Shown here piece after piece: positions 1 through 7,611 of a stretch of 39,112 nucleotides of DNA. Under the pieces are notes generated by a model. The model was not told where the DNA came from. It searched no databases and was given only the letters and a program-made list of their open reading frames with translations. Source of the DNA: Anaerolineales bacterium (GTDB lineage Bacteria > Chloroflexota > Anaerolineae > Anaerolineales > UBA11579). The stretch lies in NCBI GenBank assembly GCA_016932165.1, contig JAFGDK010000046.1:1-39112 (forward strand), given 5' to 3'. Position numbers and translations under genes: made by a program. How positions within the stretch are numbered: position 1 is the stretch's first letter; each line of letters starts with the position of its first letter.

Positions 1-176
1 CTCCCGCCCAGAAGACCTCCCCTTTCTGCGGCCTTGTCAGGCTGCGATTGCACAGCGACCCAGTTGCTGTGAAAAGGCAATGAGGGTTGGGGTAGCTGTA
101 AACTTTGATCGCAAATTTGGTGAAATTAGGCTGCATCTTGGATTAAACATTTCTTTTGATTTAACGGGAGCATTAA
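1..176. other. Left-edge region with no assignable gene
   Basis: No complete gene is visible before the hydrolase. One plus-strand frame is open from base 2 into the start of the hydrolase gene, but it gives no recognisable protein and could be chance or the tail of a gene outside the window. An SD-like GGGAG at 166-170 belongs to the hydrolase gene. No convincing promoter hexamers were found. Confidence 0.4.
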
Positions 177-1043
177 ATGATCCAGCAAGAACGAGTTGCT
201 GAAAATGTTTATTTCTTTCAAAGCAGAGTGTATGCTGAAGTGAATGCCGGCGTGATTGCCGGCCCTGATATGGCTGTCGTGGTGGATACTCTCCCCTTCC
301 CGGACGAGACCGTTATCATCCGCAATTTTATTGAACAAGAGCTTCAAGTGCCGGTTCGTTATGTGATCAATACCCATTATCACGCTGACCATACCTGGGG
401 AAATTATCTTTTCCCTGGGGCGAAGATCATTGGACACAACCTGTGCCGGAAAATGCTGATACAGAAGGGGATTCCCGCCTTGGAGCGAGCACAGGAAACC
501 AACCCCTCTTTGCGGCCAATAAAGATCGTGCTGCCTCAAATAACTTTTGATCAGGGAGAGATCTCAATCAATGTGGGCAAGAAAAATTTGCGAATCTTTC
601 CTCTGCCCGGGCACACCATGGATAACCTGGCGGTTCTGGTAGATGAAGACCGGGTTTTATTCACCGGTGATACCTTGATGGCGCTGCCTTATATCGTTGA
701 TGGGGATATTGATATTTCAATCGAGTCTATGCAGAAAATTAAAGAGCTCGGATTGGAAAATGTCGTTCAGGGACATGGCGACATCATTCTGCGGGGTGAG
801 GTTAACCTGGTTGTGGATGAAGCCATTGAATATCTGGAACAGGTGCGTAAGGCAGTAAAAAAAGCATCCCGGCGCAAATATCCCCTTGATCTGCTGGAGG
901 AGATTGATATTGAATCTTGCGGAAAGAGCCGGGTGCTGCTAGGAGGTCTCTCTCCCGAGCTGCATTTCAACAACTTGAAGGCGCTTTACCGCCAGATGTA
1001 CAACGAGGAGCCGGTGGGATCTGAGATCTACTATGAAGAATGA
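177..1043 (+). CDS. MBL-fold metallo-hydrolase
   Basis: A 288-residue metallo-beta-lactamase-fold protein. The signature HYHADH lies at residues 67-72. Further candidate metal ligands are His146 (PLPGHT), Asp165 (FTGDT) and His200 (QGHGD), which together make a complete binuclear zinc site. No signal peptide is visible, so it is probably cytoplasmic. The superfamily covers glyoxalase II, quinoprotein-relay, beta-lactamase and RNase activities, and the sequence alone does not fix the substrate. It lacks the C-terminal beta-CASP domain of RNase J types. ATG at 177 is chosen because GGGAG sits six bases before it. It converges on the plsY-like gene, with a shared hairpin between them. The fold is certain; the reaction is unknown. 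Confidence 0.88.
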   Translation: MIQQERVAENVYFFQSRVYAEVNAGVIAGPDMAVVVDTLPFPDETVIIRNFIEQELQVPVRYVINTHYHADHTWGNYLFPGAKIIGHNLCRKMLIQKGIPALERAQETNPSLRPIKIVLPQITFDQGEISINVGKKNLRIFPLPGHTMDNLAVLVDEDRVLFTGDTLMALPYIVDGDIDISIESMQKIKELGLENVVQGHGDIILRGEVNLVVDEAIEYLEQVRKAVKKASRRKYPLDLLEEIDIESCGKSRVLLGGLSPELHFNNLKALYRQMYNEEPVGSEIYYEE

Positions 1044-1064
1044 TTGTTCACAACATTGAAAATC

Positions 1065-1099
1065 AAAGGAGGGCTGACGATTGATCGCAGCCCTCCTTT
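1065..1099. terminator. Bidirectional hairpin between hydrolase and plsY-like genes
   Basis: A perfect 12-bp inverted repeat (1065-1076 with 1088-1099) encloses an 11-base loop. It lies between two convergent genes. On the minus strand the stem is followed by a T-rich run (TTTGATTTTC); the plus-strand tail is weaker. It probably serves both genes. Confidence 0.7.
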
Positions 1100-1121
1100 A
1101 CATAATCCTGTTTTGTGTTAT

Positions 1122-1793
1122 TTAGGAGAACTTCTCCTGGTTTTTGATCTGTTTGGCCCGGAAACCATGCAGCCGCTCAGTTCCTGCCAACAGCCGCCGG
1201 ATATTGGGCAGCAGGGAGAGTACCAGCAGCCCCTCTGCTGCCAATCCATACACCGCAAACGCCCAGGGAGAACCTAAAAAGACAGCCCGATAGGAAAAGA
1301 TAAGTGTGGCTCCCAAAGCCACCCACATAGTTGTAACAGAGGCATATCCAACAAAATAATAGATCAGGATGCCAACCCCCAGAATGATCAGCCCTGAGGG
1401 CCACCATAATCCGACCGCGCCGCCCAGACAGGCAGCTCCGCCAGCGCCGCCTCCAAAATTTACCTTGCCATCTTTGTCCCTTGAAACCATAAAGAAAGAG
1501 TAATTGTTGCCGATAATCACCAGGATTGGAACCAGGATTAATAACCAGGGGTTACTGAAAGCCGGCAATACTCTGGCGATGGTCACCGCTGAGGCGGCTT
1601 TTCCTATATCCAGGAAGGCAGTAGAAAATCCTGGGATAAAACCAGCCGCCCGCCATGTGTTGGTGCCTCCTGTCCTTCCGCTTTGGATTGTGCGGATATC
1701 TTCACCAGATGTGATTTTGACGATGATAAAACCAAAAGGTATTGAACCGATCAAATAAGCACCAATCAGCATTCCAATAATCTGAACTGTCAT
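1122..1793 (-). CDS. plsY: Glycerol-3-phosphate acyltransferase, PlsY family
   Basis: A 223-residue multi-pass membrane protein. The N-terminal GAYLIGSIPFGFI and the following SGRTGGTNTWRAAG match the first conserved motifs of PlsY (family form GS-G-N-GATN). PlsY transfers the acyl group of acyl-phosphate to glycerol-3-phosphate to make lysophosphatidic acid, the first step of phospholipid synthesis in most bacteria. About six hydrophobic segments are visible. The motif reads GRTGGTNT instead of the common GSGNIGATN, so this may be a divergent paralogue. ATG at 1793 is preceded on the minus strand by GGAGAAG about eight bases away. It stands alone on the minus strand, 140 bases from the next gene upstream. 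Confidence 0.8.
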   Translation of the reverse strand: MTVQIIGMLIGAYLIGSIPFGFIIVKITSGEDIRTIQSGRTGGTNTWRAAGFIPGFSTAFLDIGKAASAVTIARVLPAFSNPWLLILVPILVIIGNNYSFFMVSRDKDGKVNFGGGAGGAACLGGAVGLWWPSGLIILGVGILIYYFVGYASVTTMWVALGATLIFSYRAVFLGSPWAFAVYGLAAEGLLVLSLLPNIRRLLAGTERLHGFRAKQIKNQEKFS

Positions 1794-1933
1794 CTAAACT
1801 TCTCCTTCATCTGCGAGTGAGAATCAGGTTTCCTCTGTTGTGGCAAGTCTCGCAACATGGATAACACAAGAACGAGCCTTTGGTTTCATAATGGTTTTAC
1901 GGTTCAAGGGGAAACGATCTTTTACCTGGATTT

Positions 1934-2776
1934 CTAATTGACCAGCAGTCCGAGGAGTATTGCCAGGAAAAACGGGATTGCAGATTCGAATACTGCCCGG
2001 CCGAAATTAAATTCTTCTGCGAGGCTAATAATGAAGTTCACCACACTGAACAACGCACCCAGGATTATTACTCCGGATGCCAGCGGTGTCAGTGGAAGGT
2101 AGTGAAGTGCCGCGGCAATCTCTATCACGAAAAGCGTACTGGCAGCAGATTCCAGCCATGGCCAGCTACTAGCGGTTTGCAGTTGAAGAATACGCATGCT
2201 CAGCACAATTGTCCCCAGTGCAATTGCCGGCATTGAAACGATTAACCGCTGGTCGGTGGATTCTAGAGCTACAGAGAGGGCAAGCAGCATCGCATAGGCG
2301 ATCGCGGTCAACAAGGCAATTCCAATCGGGGCACGGTAATCCTCCCGGTTCAACACAATGTATTCAGCCAGAATGACTATTAAAATGAAGATGCCTCCTA
2401 CGAGAAGGACAAGCCACCTGAATGGGACGTTGGCAAGATTGTTGAGCGAGATGCTCAAGATCCAGGCGCTGAGTGTAGGCAATAGCAGGTGCGGGAAAGT
2501 GGCTTTTCCAGCAAGGGCGGGATGATCCCGGATAATCCAATCTGTCCCGGTGGCAGTGAGGCCTGCCACCACAATCGTAACGATGAAGACCAGATCAAAC
2601 CGGTAAGGCACAATGATCCCCCCAATGTTGAGAAAGGTCGGTGTTGTGGGCAGGTCGATTGCCTGGGAGACAGCGTAAGCCAGCATGATGGTTGCCACCA
2701 CAACGCTTAACCGTTCGGGGTTGGGGAGATCATGAGTCATCTTCTTCATGGCTGAATTGTAACGGTTGGCAGGCAT
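1934..2776 (-). CDS. Uncharacterised multi-pass membrane protein
   Basis: A 280-residue protein with roughly eight hydrophobic segments spread over its length and no recognisable catalytic motif. Charged residues are concentrated in the first 20 residues and in short loops, for example DWIIRDHPAL. No family is recognised. The start is uncertain: ATG at 2776 has no SD site, and in-frame ATGs at 2749 (MKKMTHDL) and 2740 are plausible, which would remove 9-12 residues. The gene is divergent from the pspC-like gene, and the 149-base gap probably holds promoters for both. It could be a transporter or a sensor accessory protein, but the sequence does not say. Confidence 0.65.
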   Translation of the reverse strand: MPANRYNSAMKKMTHDLPNPERLSVVVATIMLAYAVSQAIDLPTTPTFLNIGGIIVPYRFDLVFIVTIVVAGLTATGTDWIIRDHPALAGKATFPHLLLPTLSAWILSISLNNLANVPFRWLVLLVGGIFILIVILAEYIVLNREDYRAPIGIALLTAIAYAMLLALSVALESTDQRLIVSMPAIALGTIVLSMRILQLQTASSWPWLESAASTLFVIEIAAALHYLPLTPLASGVIILGALFSVVNFIISLAEEFNFGRAVFESAIPFFLAILLGLLVN

Positions 2777-2891
2777 TCTGCCAAGTTGACTGAAATCATT
2801 CGAATAAGATCACCGATCTTGGATTTTTCTCCCCTCGTTAATGCAACCCTTTGGGGAATTCTTCGTAATAATAGATGAAAGTAACAAGAAT

Positions 2892-2908
2892 CGGAAAGGG
2901 ACTTTCCG
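2892..2908. promoter_or_regulatory. Inverted repeat before the pspC-like gene
   Basis: CGGAAAG and CTTTCCG are perfect 7-base inverted arms separated by GGA. The repeat sits 17 bases before the pspC-like start and directly before its SD site (GAGAGGAT). It could be an operator or a small leader hairpin. No regulator is identified. Confidence 0.35.
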
Positions 2909-2925
2909 GATAGAGAGGATTATCA

Positions 2926-3324
2926 ATGAATAAACTATACCGCAGCCAGAAGAGCTCTATGATCGCCGGTGTTTGTGGCGGGTTGGGAAATTATTTCGGG
3001 ATTGATCCCACCATCGTGCGGCTTCTGTTTGTTTTTCTGGCGTTTTACCATTTCCTTGGGGTTTGGGTATATCTGGTGATGGCAATCTTGCTGCCCCAAG
3101 CGCCGCCAGAATATGATCAGCCCCGCAGCGCTCTAAGTTTGGGAGAGAATTCTCAGACCACCAAAGTGATTGGCAGCGGTTTGGTCATTATCGGCATTCT
3201 GGCAGTCATCTCCACTTTGGATATTCCCTGGTTTGGATGGATGAGTTTGGAAAACCTTTGGCCTGCGATTATCATCTTGATGGGCGCGCTATTACTCGCC
3301 CGGGCGTTTATCTCGGAGGACTGA
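2926..3324 (+). CDS. PspC-domain membrane protein
   Basis: A 132-residue protein whose first 60 residues are a typical PspC domain: KLYRSQKSSMIAGVCGGLG, then YFGIDPTIVRLLFV, then a hydrophobic helix ending in PQAPPE. PspC domains occur in phage-shock and LiaR-type envelope-stress systems and often sense or relay membrane stress. The C-terminal part carries two more hydrophobic segments (about 78-95 and 108-125) resembling the LiaI/LiaF-type transmembrane region. ATG at 2926 follows the SD site GAGAGGAT. The next gene starts one base after its stop, so the two are surely co-transcribed. No PspA or LiaRS partner is visible in the window. Confidence 0.88.
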   Translation: MNKLYRSQKSSMIAGVCGGLGNYFGIDPTIVRLLFVFLAFYHFLGVWVYLVMAILLPQAPPEYDQPRSALSLGENSQTTKVIGSGLVIIGILAVISTLDIPWFGWMSLENLWPAIIILMGALLLARAFISED

Positions 3325-3325
3325 A

Positions 3326-4261
3326 ATGGCTCAAAATCGAGACTATAGAGGAAGAAGTGTTGTCTGGCCGCTGATCCTGATCAGCCTGGGGGTGGTTTTC
3401 CTGCTTAATAACCTTGGCATCATCTCCTGGGATATTTGGTACACTCTCGTCCAGATGTGGCCGGTTTTGCTAGTGGCCATCGGCATTGATCTGATTATCG
3501 GCCGCCGTTCCAACATCTTTTCGGTGATTTCCGCATTGATCATCATTGGTCTTTTTGCCGGGGCTTTCTGGCTGATTGGTGTTACCGGAGATGCCTGGTC
3601 TGGAGAGCAAGTCAGCCGCTCGATTCTCCAGCAAGCAGAAGGCGCACAAGCTGCTGAGATTGAGATCTCCATGAGTGTGGGAGAACTGTTGATTGAAGCT
3701 CTTCCCGATGATGCAAACTTGCTGATTGATGGAGAGATTCGGGTAAGTGAATATGAAACTGTGGCCGAGAAACTCCGCATGGTCGGTGACACGGCCGTAT
3801 ACTCCCTTGAGACCCATGGACAGCAGTATCACCCCGGCTGGATCTTCTCAGACCGCGGGGAGAGCAACAAATACTGGGATCTGGCGATCAATCCAAATCT
3901 GCCTCTTGAGCTTCGTCTTGACAGCGGGGTGGGCAGGTCTGAGATCGATCTGAGCGGGATGACGCTTGAATACCTGGAGATTGACAGCGGTGTGGGTGAA
4001 GTGGTGGTCACGCTGCCAGAGGATGGGGATTACGTGGTGCGGGTCAGCGGCGGTGTTGGGCGGTTGGAGATCAGGCTTCCCGCTAATGTGGCTGCCCGTA
4101 TCTCCCTGGATACCGGGCTGGGCGACATCACTATCCTGGGTGATTTCTATCTGCAAGACGGTGATTATTATTCAGAAGGGTACAGCCGCTCAGACCAGCG
4201 TGTGGAAATCCACCTGGACGGCGGGGTTGGCAATATCAAGGTGGTGCAAATAGCAGATTAG
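3326..4261 (+). CDS. LiaF-like membrane protein with DUF5668 and toast-rack-like domain
   Basis: A 311-residue protein. Residues 12-85 hold three hydrophobic segments with the VVWPLILISLGVVFLLNNLG pattern typical of LiaI/LiaF-type DUF5668 regions. The remainder, about residues 100-311, is predicted extracytoplasmic beta structure with repeating glycine-rich phrases (LDSGVG, IDSGVGEV, VSGGVGRLEI, LDTGLGDI, LDGGVGNI). That is the pattern of the 'toast rack' or adhesin-like beta-solenoid domain in LiaF and related proteins. In Bacillus, LiaF restrains the LiaRS envelope-stress system; here the role is inferred only from domain type and pairing with PspC. It forms a two-gene operon with the pspC-like gene, closed by a strong terminator. 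Confidence 0.85.
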   Translation: MAQNRDYRGRSVVWPLILISLGVVFLLNNLGIISWDIWYTLVQMWPVLLVAIGIDLIIGRRSNIFSVISALIIIGLFAGAFWLIGVTGDAWSGEQVSRSILQQAEGAQAAEIEISMSVGELLIEALPDDANLLIDGEIRVSEYETVAEKLRMVGDTAVYSLETHGQQYHPGWIFSDRGESNKYWDLAINPNLPLELRLDSGVGRSEIDLSGMTLEYLEIDSGVGEVVVTLPEDGDYVVRVSGGVGRLEIRLPANVAARISLDTGLGDITILGDFYLQDGDYYSEGYSRSDQRVEIHLDGGVGNIKVVQIAD

Positions 4262-4306
4262 CCGGGGTGTGTTCCCCCCTGATAGGCGAAAACGAAGGAT
4301 GTCGAT

Positions 4307-4346
4307 ATCAGTCACCTGGTAAACCTGTTACCGGGTGGCTGATTTT
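4307..4346 (+). terminator. Rho-independent terminator of the pspC-liaF-like operon
   Basis: A 16-bp stem (4307-4322 with 4328-4343, including two G-T pairs) encloses a five-base loop and runs into TTTTG. It lies 46 bases after the liaF-like stop. This is one of the strongest terminators in the window. Confidence 0.85.
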
Positions 4347-4350
4347 GTTG

Positions 4351-4363
4351 TATCATATTGAAC
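4351..4363 (+). promoter_or_regulatory. Possible leaderless promoter of yraN
   Basis: A -10-like TATCAT at 4351-4356 is followed by seven bases and then ATG. No SD site precedes that ATG. This spacing would start the transcript at or next to the start codon. No good -35 box is seen, and the upstream terminator leaves little room for a promoter further away. Confidence 0.35.
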
Positions 4364-4732
4364 ATGACCCGGAAACTAAGCAATAAACAGATCGGCAGTT
4401 GGGGGGAAGCACAGGCGGCGGCCTGGCTTGGCAGCCATGGCTATCAGATCATCGGTCAAAATCTGTATACACCCTATGGAGAGATCGATATCCTCGCCCG
4501 TAAGCAAGGCCAGCTGATCTTTGTTGAAGTCAAAACCCGCCAAACCAATAGATTCGGACATCCGGAAGAAGCAGTCACCGCAAGCAAGATTCAACACATG
4601 GTGGAAAGTGCCGAGCATTATCTGCAGGAGCATCCAGACCTGGAAGCCAATTGGCAGATCGATGTGATTGCCATTCAATATGACCCAAAAACCCGGCAGA
4701 CTACGATCACTCACTTCGAAAATGCTGTCTGA
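4364..4732 (+). CDS. YraN family (UPF0102) nuclease-fold protein
   Basis: A 122-residue protein matching the YraN/UPF0102 family. It has GSWGEAQAAAWL near the N-terminus, then YGEIDILARK and LIFVEVKTR, which form the PD-(D/E)XK-like core (Glu, Asp, Glu-x-Lys). Family members are small endonuclease-like proteins of unclear function, often beside rnhB or ribosomal genes. I place the start at ATG 4364; an upstream in-frame TTG at 4358 would add two residues. Its 3' end overlaps miaA by 11 bases, so the two are translationally coupled. No secretion signal is seen. Confidence 0.88.
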   Translation: MTRKLSNKQIGSWGEAQAAAWLGSHGYQIIGQNLYTPYGEIDILARKQGQLIFVEVKTRQTNRFGHPEEAVTASKIQHMVESAEHYLQEHPDLEANWQIDVIAIQYDPKTRQTTITHFENAV

Positions 4733-5657
4733 AACCAAACTCCCACCCCTGATTGTCATCCTGGGCCCCACCGCCGCGGGGAAAACCGCTCTGTCTATTT
4801 CACTGGCCGGCTGTTTCAATGGCGAGATCATCTCTGCTGACTCACGCTTGTTTTACCGGGGGATGGATATTGGCACAGCCAAACCCACCGCTGATGAAAT
4901 GGCATTTGTCCGGCATCATCTGATTGACGTAGCTGACCCAGACGATGAATGGAGCCTGGGGCGCTTTAAACGGGCTGCTGGAGAGGTGATTGAAGATATC
5001 CACCAGCGCGCGAAAGTGCCTTTTCTGGTTGGGGGAACCGGACAATTTGTGCGCGCCATCACTGAGGGTTGGATTGTGCCTGAGCTAACCGCCGATGAGC
5101 GCCTGCGAGAAGTGCTCAACCGCTGGGCGGACGAGATTGGGGCGGAAGGGCTTTATCAGCGTCTCCAGGTTGTGGACCCGGCCGCTGCGGAGAATATTTT
5201 GCCTGGTAATCTGCGCCGCTCAGTGCGCGCTTTTGAAGTGATCTTTAAGACCGGCGTCCGGTTCTCAGCCCTGCGCCGTCGTGGGCCAGTCCCATACCGG
5301 GTGCTGCAGATCGGCCTCAACCGCCCCCGCCCAGAATTGGACCGGCGGATTGGTGAGCGTGTGGATCAAATGATCGCGGCAGGTTTCGTCGAGGAAGTGG
5401 CTAGATTGCTGGAGCAGGGCATTTCACCCGAGTTGTCTAGTATGTCGGCGATTGGATATCGCCAGATTGTTGAATACTTAAATGGAAAATGCTCGCTAGA
5501 AGAAGCAGTGGAGGAGATTAAAAAGATTACCCGCAAATTTTACCGTCGGCAAATGACCTGGTTTAAAATCACCGATCCCGAAATCCACTGGTTCGAAATG
5601 GGAGAAACAACCCTAGCAGAGATCAGTGTATTAATCGAGGGATTTTTATCCCCCTAA
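4722..5657 (+). CDS. miaA: tRNA dimethylallyltransferase MiaA
   Basis: A 311-residue protein, typical for MiaA. It transfers a dimethylallyl group from DMAPP to N6 of A37 in tRNAs reading UNN codons. Visible motifs are the P-loop GPTAAGKTAL near residue 15, the substrate-binding stretch SADSRLFYRGMDIGTAKPT, and GGTGQFVRAI. The C-terminal half has the basic, tRNA-facing ITRKFYRRQMTWFK segment. The commonly conserved QVYRGMDIGTAK is here RLFYRGMDIGTAK. An 18-residue in-frame extension to 4668 would lie inside yraN, so ATG 4722 is preferred. The tRNA-Leu(TAA) in this window is of the UNN-decoding class the enzyme modifies. Confidence 0.95.
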   Translation: MLSETKLPPLIVILGPTAAGKTALSISLAGCFNGEIISADSRLFYRGMDIGTAKPTADEMAFVRHHLIDVADPDDEWSLGRFKRAAGEVIEDIHQRAKVPFLVGGTGQFVRAITEGWIVPELTADERLREVLNRWADEIGAEGLYQRLQVVDPAAAENILPGNLRRSVRAFEVIFKTGVRFSALRRRGPVPYRVLQIGLNRPRPELDRRIGERVDQMIAAGFVEEVARLLEQGISPELSSMSAIGYRQIVEYLNGKCSLEEAVEEIKKITRKFYRRQMTWFKITDPEIHWFEMGETTLAEISVLIEGFLSP

Positions 5658-5712
5658 GTTCAGGATTTTTTTACATTTCCACAGCTGTTTTTGCCATCTC
5701 CGCCTCAAATTG

Positions 5713-5742
5713 TTGACATCCAATCCATTTTCCCCATATACT
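5713..5742 (+). promoter_or_regulatory. Promoter of the acyl-CoA ligase gene
   Basis: TTGACA (5713-5718), an 18-base spacer and TATACT (5737-5742) form a near-consensus sigma-70 promoter. The likely transcript start near 5750 leaves about 30 bases of leader before the SD site AGGAGG (5769-5774). Confidence 0.7.
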
Positions 5743-5780
5743 GGAATTGGATGGTTTCAACTTTAATCAGGAGGATGGAT

Positions 5781-7460
5781 ATGACTGTTGAAAAGCCGTG
5801 GATCCAGCACTACGATAAAGGCGTTCCAGCCACGATAGATTATCCCAGAATTGCCAGTTTCGAGCTTTTGGAACAAAGTGCAAAAAAATATCCCGATAAG
5901 ATTTGCACGATCTTCAAGGGTGGCACAATCACCTATCGAGAAATGGATGAGATCACAGACCGGCTGGCGGCTGGTCTTTTTAAATTAGGCATCCGTAAAG
6001 GAGACCGGGTAGGCCTGTTCATACCCAACACACCGCAATTTGTGATTGCCTATTATGCCATTTTGAAGATTGGCGGTGTGGTTGTGGCCACTAACCCGCT
6101 TTACACCCAGCGTGAGATTGAATACCAGGTCAATGATGCCGGGATTAAGGTGATGGTGTTGATGACCAACAACTATGAGAAGGTCAAGGAGATCCAGCAC
6201 AAAACGCCCATTGAGCAGCTGGTGGTGACCAATCTGAAGGAAGCGCTGCCCCAGCCGCTTCGTCTGTTGTTTACCTTGGCCAAGGAGAAGAAATCTGGCT
6301 TCCGGGTGACGCTGCGCGACAACGATGTCTGGATGCAGGACCTGATCAAGCAGCACCAGCCCTCCGACCGGCCAAAGGTCGAAGTCGGTGCGGATGACAC
6401 AGCCCTGTTCCAGTACAGTGGGGGTACCACCGGTATCTCCAAGGGTGTGGTCGCCTCACACTATGGACTGGTTGCCAACACATACCAAATTGATGCCTGG
6501 AACACGAGAAGTGTCGAAGGAAAAGAGGTGGTACTGATGGCCATCCCGCTCTACCATGCCTATGGGATGGTGGTCGGCCTCAATTACGGCATCAAGATCG
6601 GCGCCACCTTTGCCATGGTTCCAGACCCGAGGGATATGAAGGATGTGCTCGATAACGCAGTTAAGTACAAAGCCACCATCTACCCTGGTGTCCCGGCGAT
6701 GTACAACGCGATCAACAACCATCCGGATGTGCTCTCCGGAAAGTACGACTTAAGCAATATAAAGGTCTGCATCTCTGGTTCTGCTCCTCTGATGCGAGAG
6801 ACCAAGCTCAAATTTGAGGAGATCACGGGCGGCACGTTGGCGGAGGGATACGGTCTTTCCGAAGCGCCAGTCGCTTCGCACTGCAACCCGTTATTTGGCG
6901 TAAATAAGACCGGCTCAATCGGCCTGCCCTTCCCGGATGTGGACTGCAGGATCGTCAGCCTGGATGACGGGGTTACCGATATGCCTCCTACCGAGATTGG
7001 AGAACTTGTCTTTAAAGGGCCAATGGTGATGAAGGGTTATCACAATATGCCTACCGAGACCGCCAATGCCCTGCGGGATGGCTGGCTTTATACCGGGGAT
7101 ATTGCCTACATGGATGAGGACGGTTACTTCTACATTGTGGACCGCAAAAAAGAGTTGATCAAGCCCGGTGGATTCCAGGTCTGGCCGCGTGAGGTGGAGG
7201 AAGTGCTCTCCGATCATCCGGCGGTGTTGGAAGTGGGGGTTGGGGGCATCCCAGATCCGGAGAGCGGAGAAGCGGTCAAAGCCTGGGTGGTGCTCAAGCC
7301 TGGGCACACAGCCACGGTGGAGGAACTGCAAACATTCGCCAAACAGGGATTGGCCGCCTACAAGGTGCCCAAACAGATCGAGTTCAGAGATGAACTGCCC
7401 AAGACTGCGGTAGGCAAGATTCTGCGCCGAGAACTGGTCAAGGAGCACAAAGGTCAGTGA
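5781..7460 (+). CDS. Long-chain fatty acid-CoA ligase (FadD-like)
   Basis: A 559-residue ANL-superfamily adenylate-forming enzyme. The phosphate-binding loop YSGGTTGISKG, the YGLSEA motif (A5-type), the YTGD motif and the C-terminal hinge and catalytic lysine region (VDRKKELIKPGGFQVWPREVEE, then KTAVGKILRREL) are all present. Length and motifs fit long-chain acyl-CoA synthetases that activate fatty acids with ATP and CoA. The chain-length preference cannot be read. The start is ATG 5781, with AGGAGG six bases before it; in-frame starts to 5691 would run into the promoter. It is a single-gene unit with its own promoter. A beta-oxidation role is likely but no other pathway gene is in the window. 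Confidence 0.9.
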   Translation: MTVEKPWIQHYDKGVPATIDYPRIASFELLEQSAKKYPDKICTIFKGGTITYREMDEITDRLAAGLFKLGIRKGDRVGLFIPNTPQFVIAYYAILKIGGVVVATNPLYTQREIEYQVNDAGIKVMVLMTNNYEKVKEIQHKTPIEQLVVTNLKEALPQPLRLLFTLAKEKKSGFRVTLRDNDVWMQDLIKQHQPSDRPKVEVGADDTALFQYSGGTTGISKGVVASHYGLVANTYQIDAWNTRSVEGKEVVLMAIPLYHAYGMVVGLNYGIKIGATFAMVPDPRDMKDVLDNAVKYKATIYPGVPAMYNAINNHPDVLSGKYDLSNIKVCISGSAPLMRETKLKFEEITGGTLAEGYGLSEAPVASHCNPLFGVNKTGSIGLPFPDVDCRIVSLDDGVTDMPPTEIGELVFKGPMVMKGYHNMPTETANALRDGWLYTGDIAYMDEDGYFYIVDRKKELIKPGGFQVWPREVEEVLSDHPAVLEVGVGGIPDPESGEAVKAWVVLKPGHTATVEELQTFAKQGLAAYKVPKQIEFRDELPKTAVGKILRRELVKEHKGQ

Positions 7461-7569
7461 TTAAGGATTTTGCGCTTAGAGAGTAGGATCACTCTCTGTT
7501 TGTCTCATTGCGAGTGAGCAAGCATTCGAGGAGTTTTGCGACCGAAACAGTCTCTAGACTTAAACAAAA

Positions 7570-7595
7570 AAGGGCTTCCGATTTCGGAAGCCCTT
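7570..7595 (-). terminator. Terminator of ftsH
   Basis: A perfect 11-bp stem (7570-7580 with 7585-7595) with a four-base ATTT loop. On the minus strand it is followed by a TTTTTTGTTTA run, so it terminates ftsH 17 bases after the stop. It may also stop plus-strand transcripts from the ligase gene, which ends at 7460. Confidence 0.88.
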
Positions 7596-7611
7596 GATCT
7601 AATTTAGGGGG

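Noticed and set aside
85-98. GGGGTAGCTG near the left edge, similar to the subtilase leader block
   Set aside because: Only about ten bases match, and no shared promoter or SD-like continuation follows; treated as chance.
126-539. 137-residue minus-strand ORF over the hydrolase start
   Set aside because: It lies antisense to the well-supported MBL-fold gene, with no domain or SD site.
7500-7556. Sequence like a degraded ATTGCGAG-type intergenic repeat after the acyl-CoA ligase gene
   Set aside because: Too few intact bases to call a repeat; no second copy was seen in the window.
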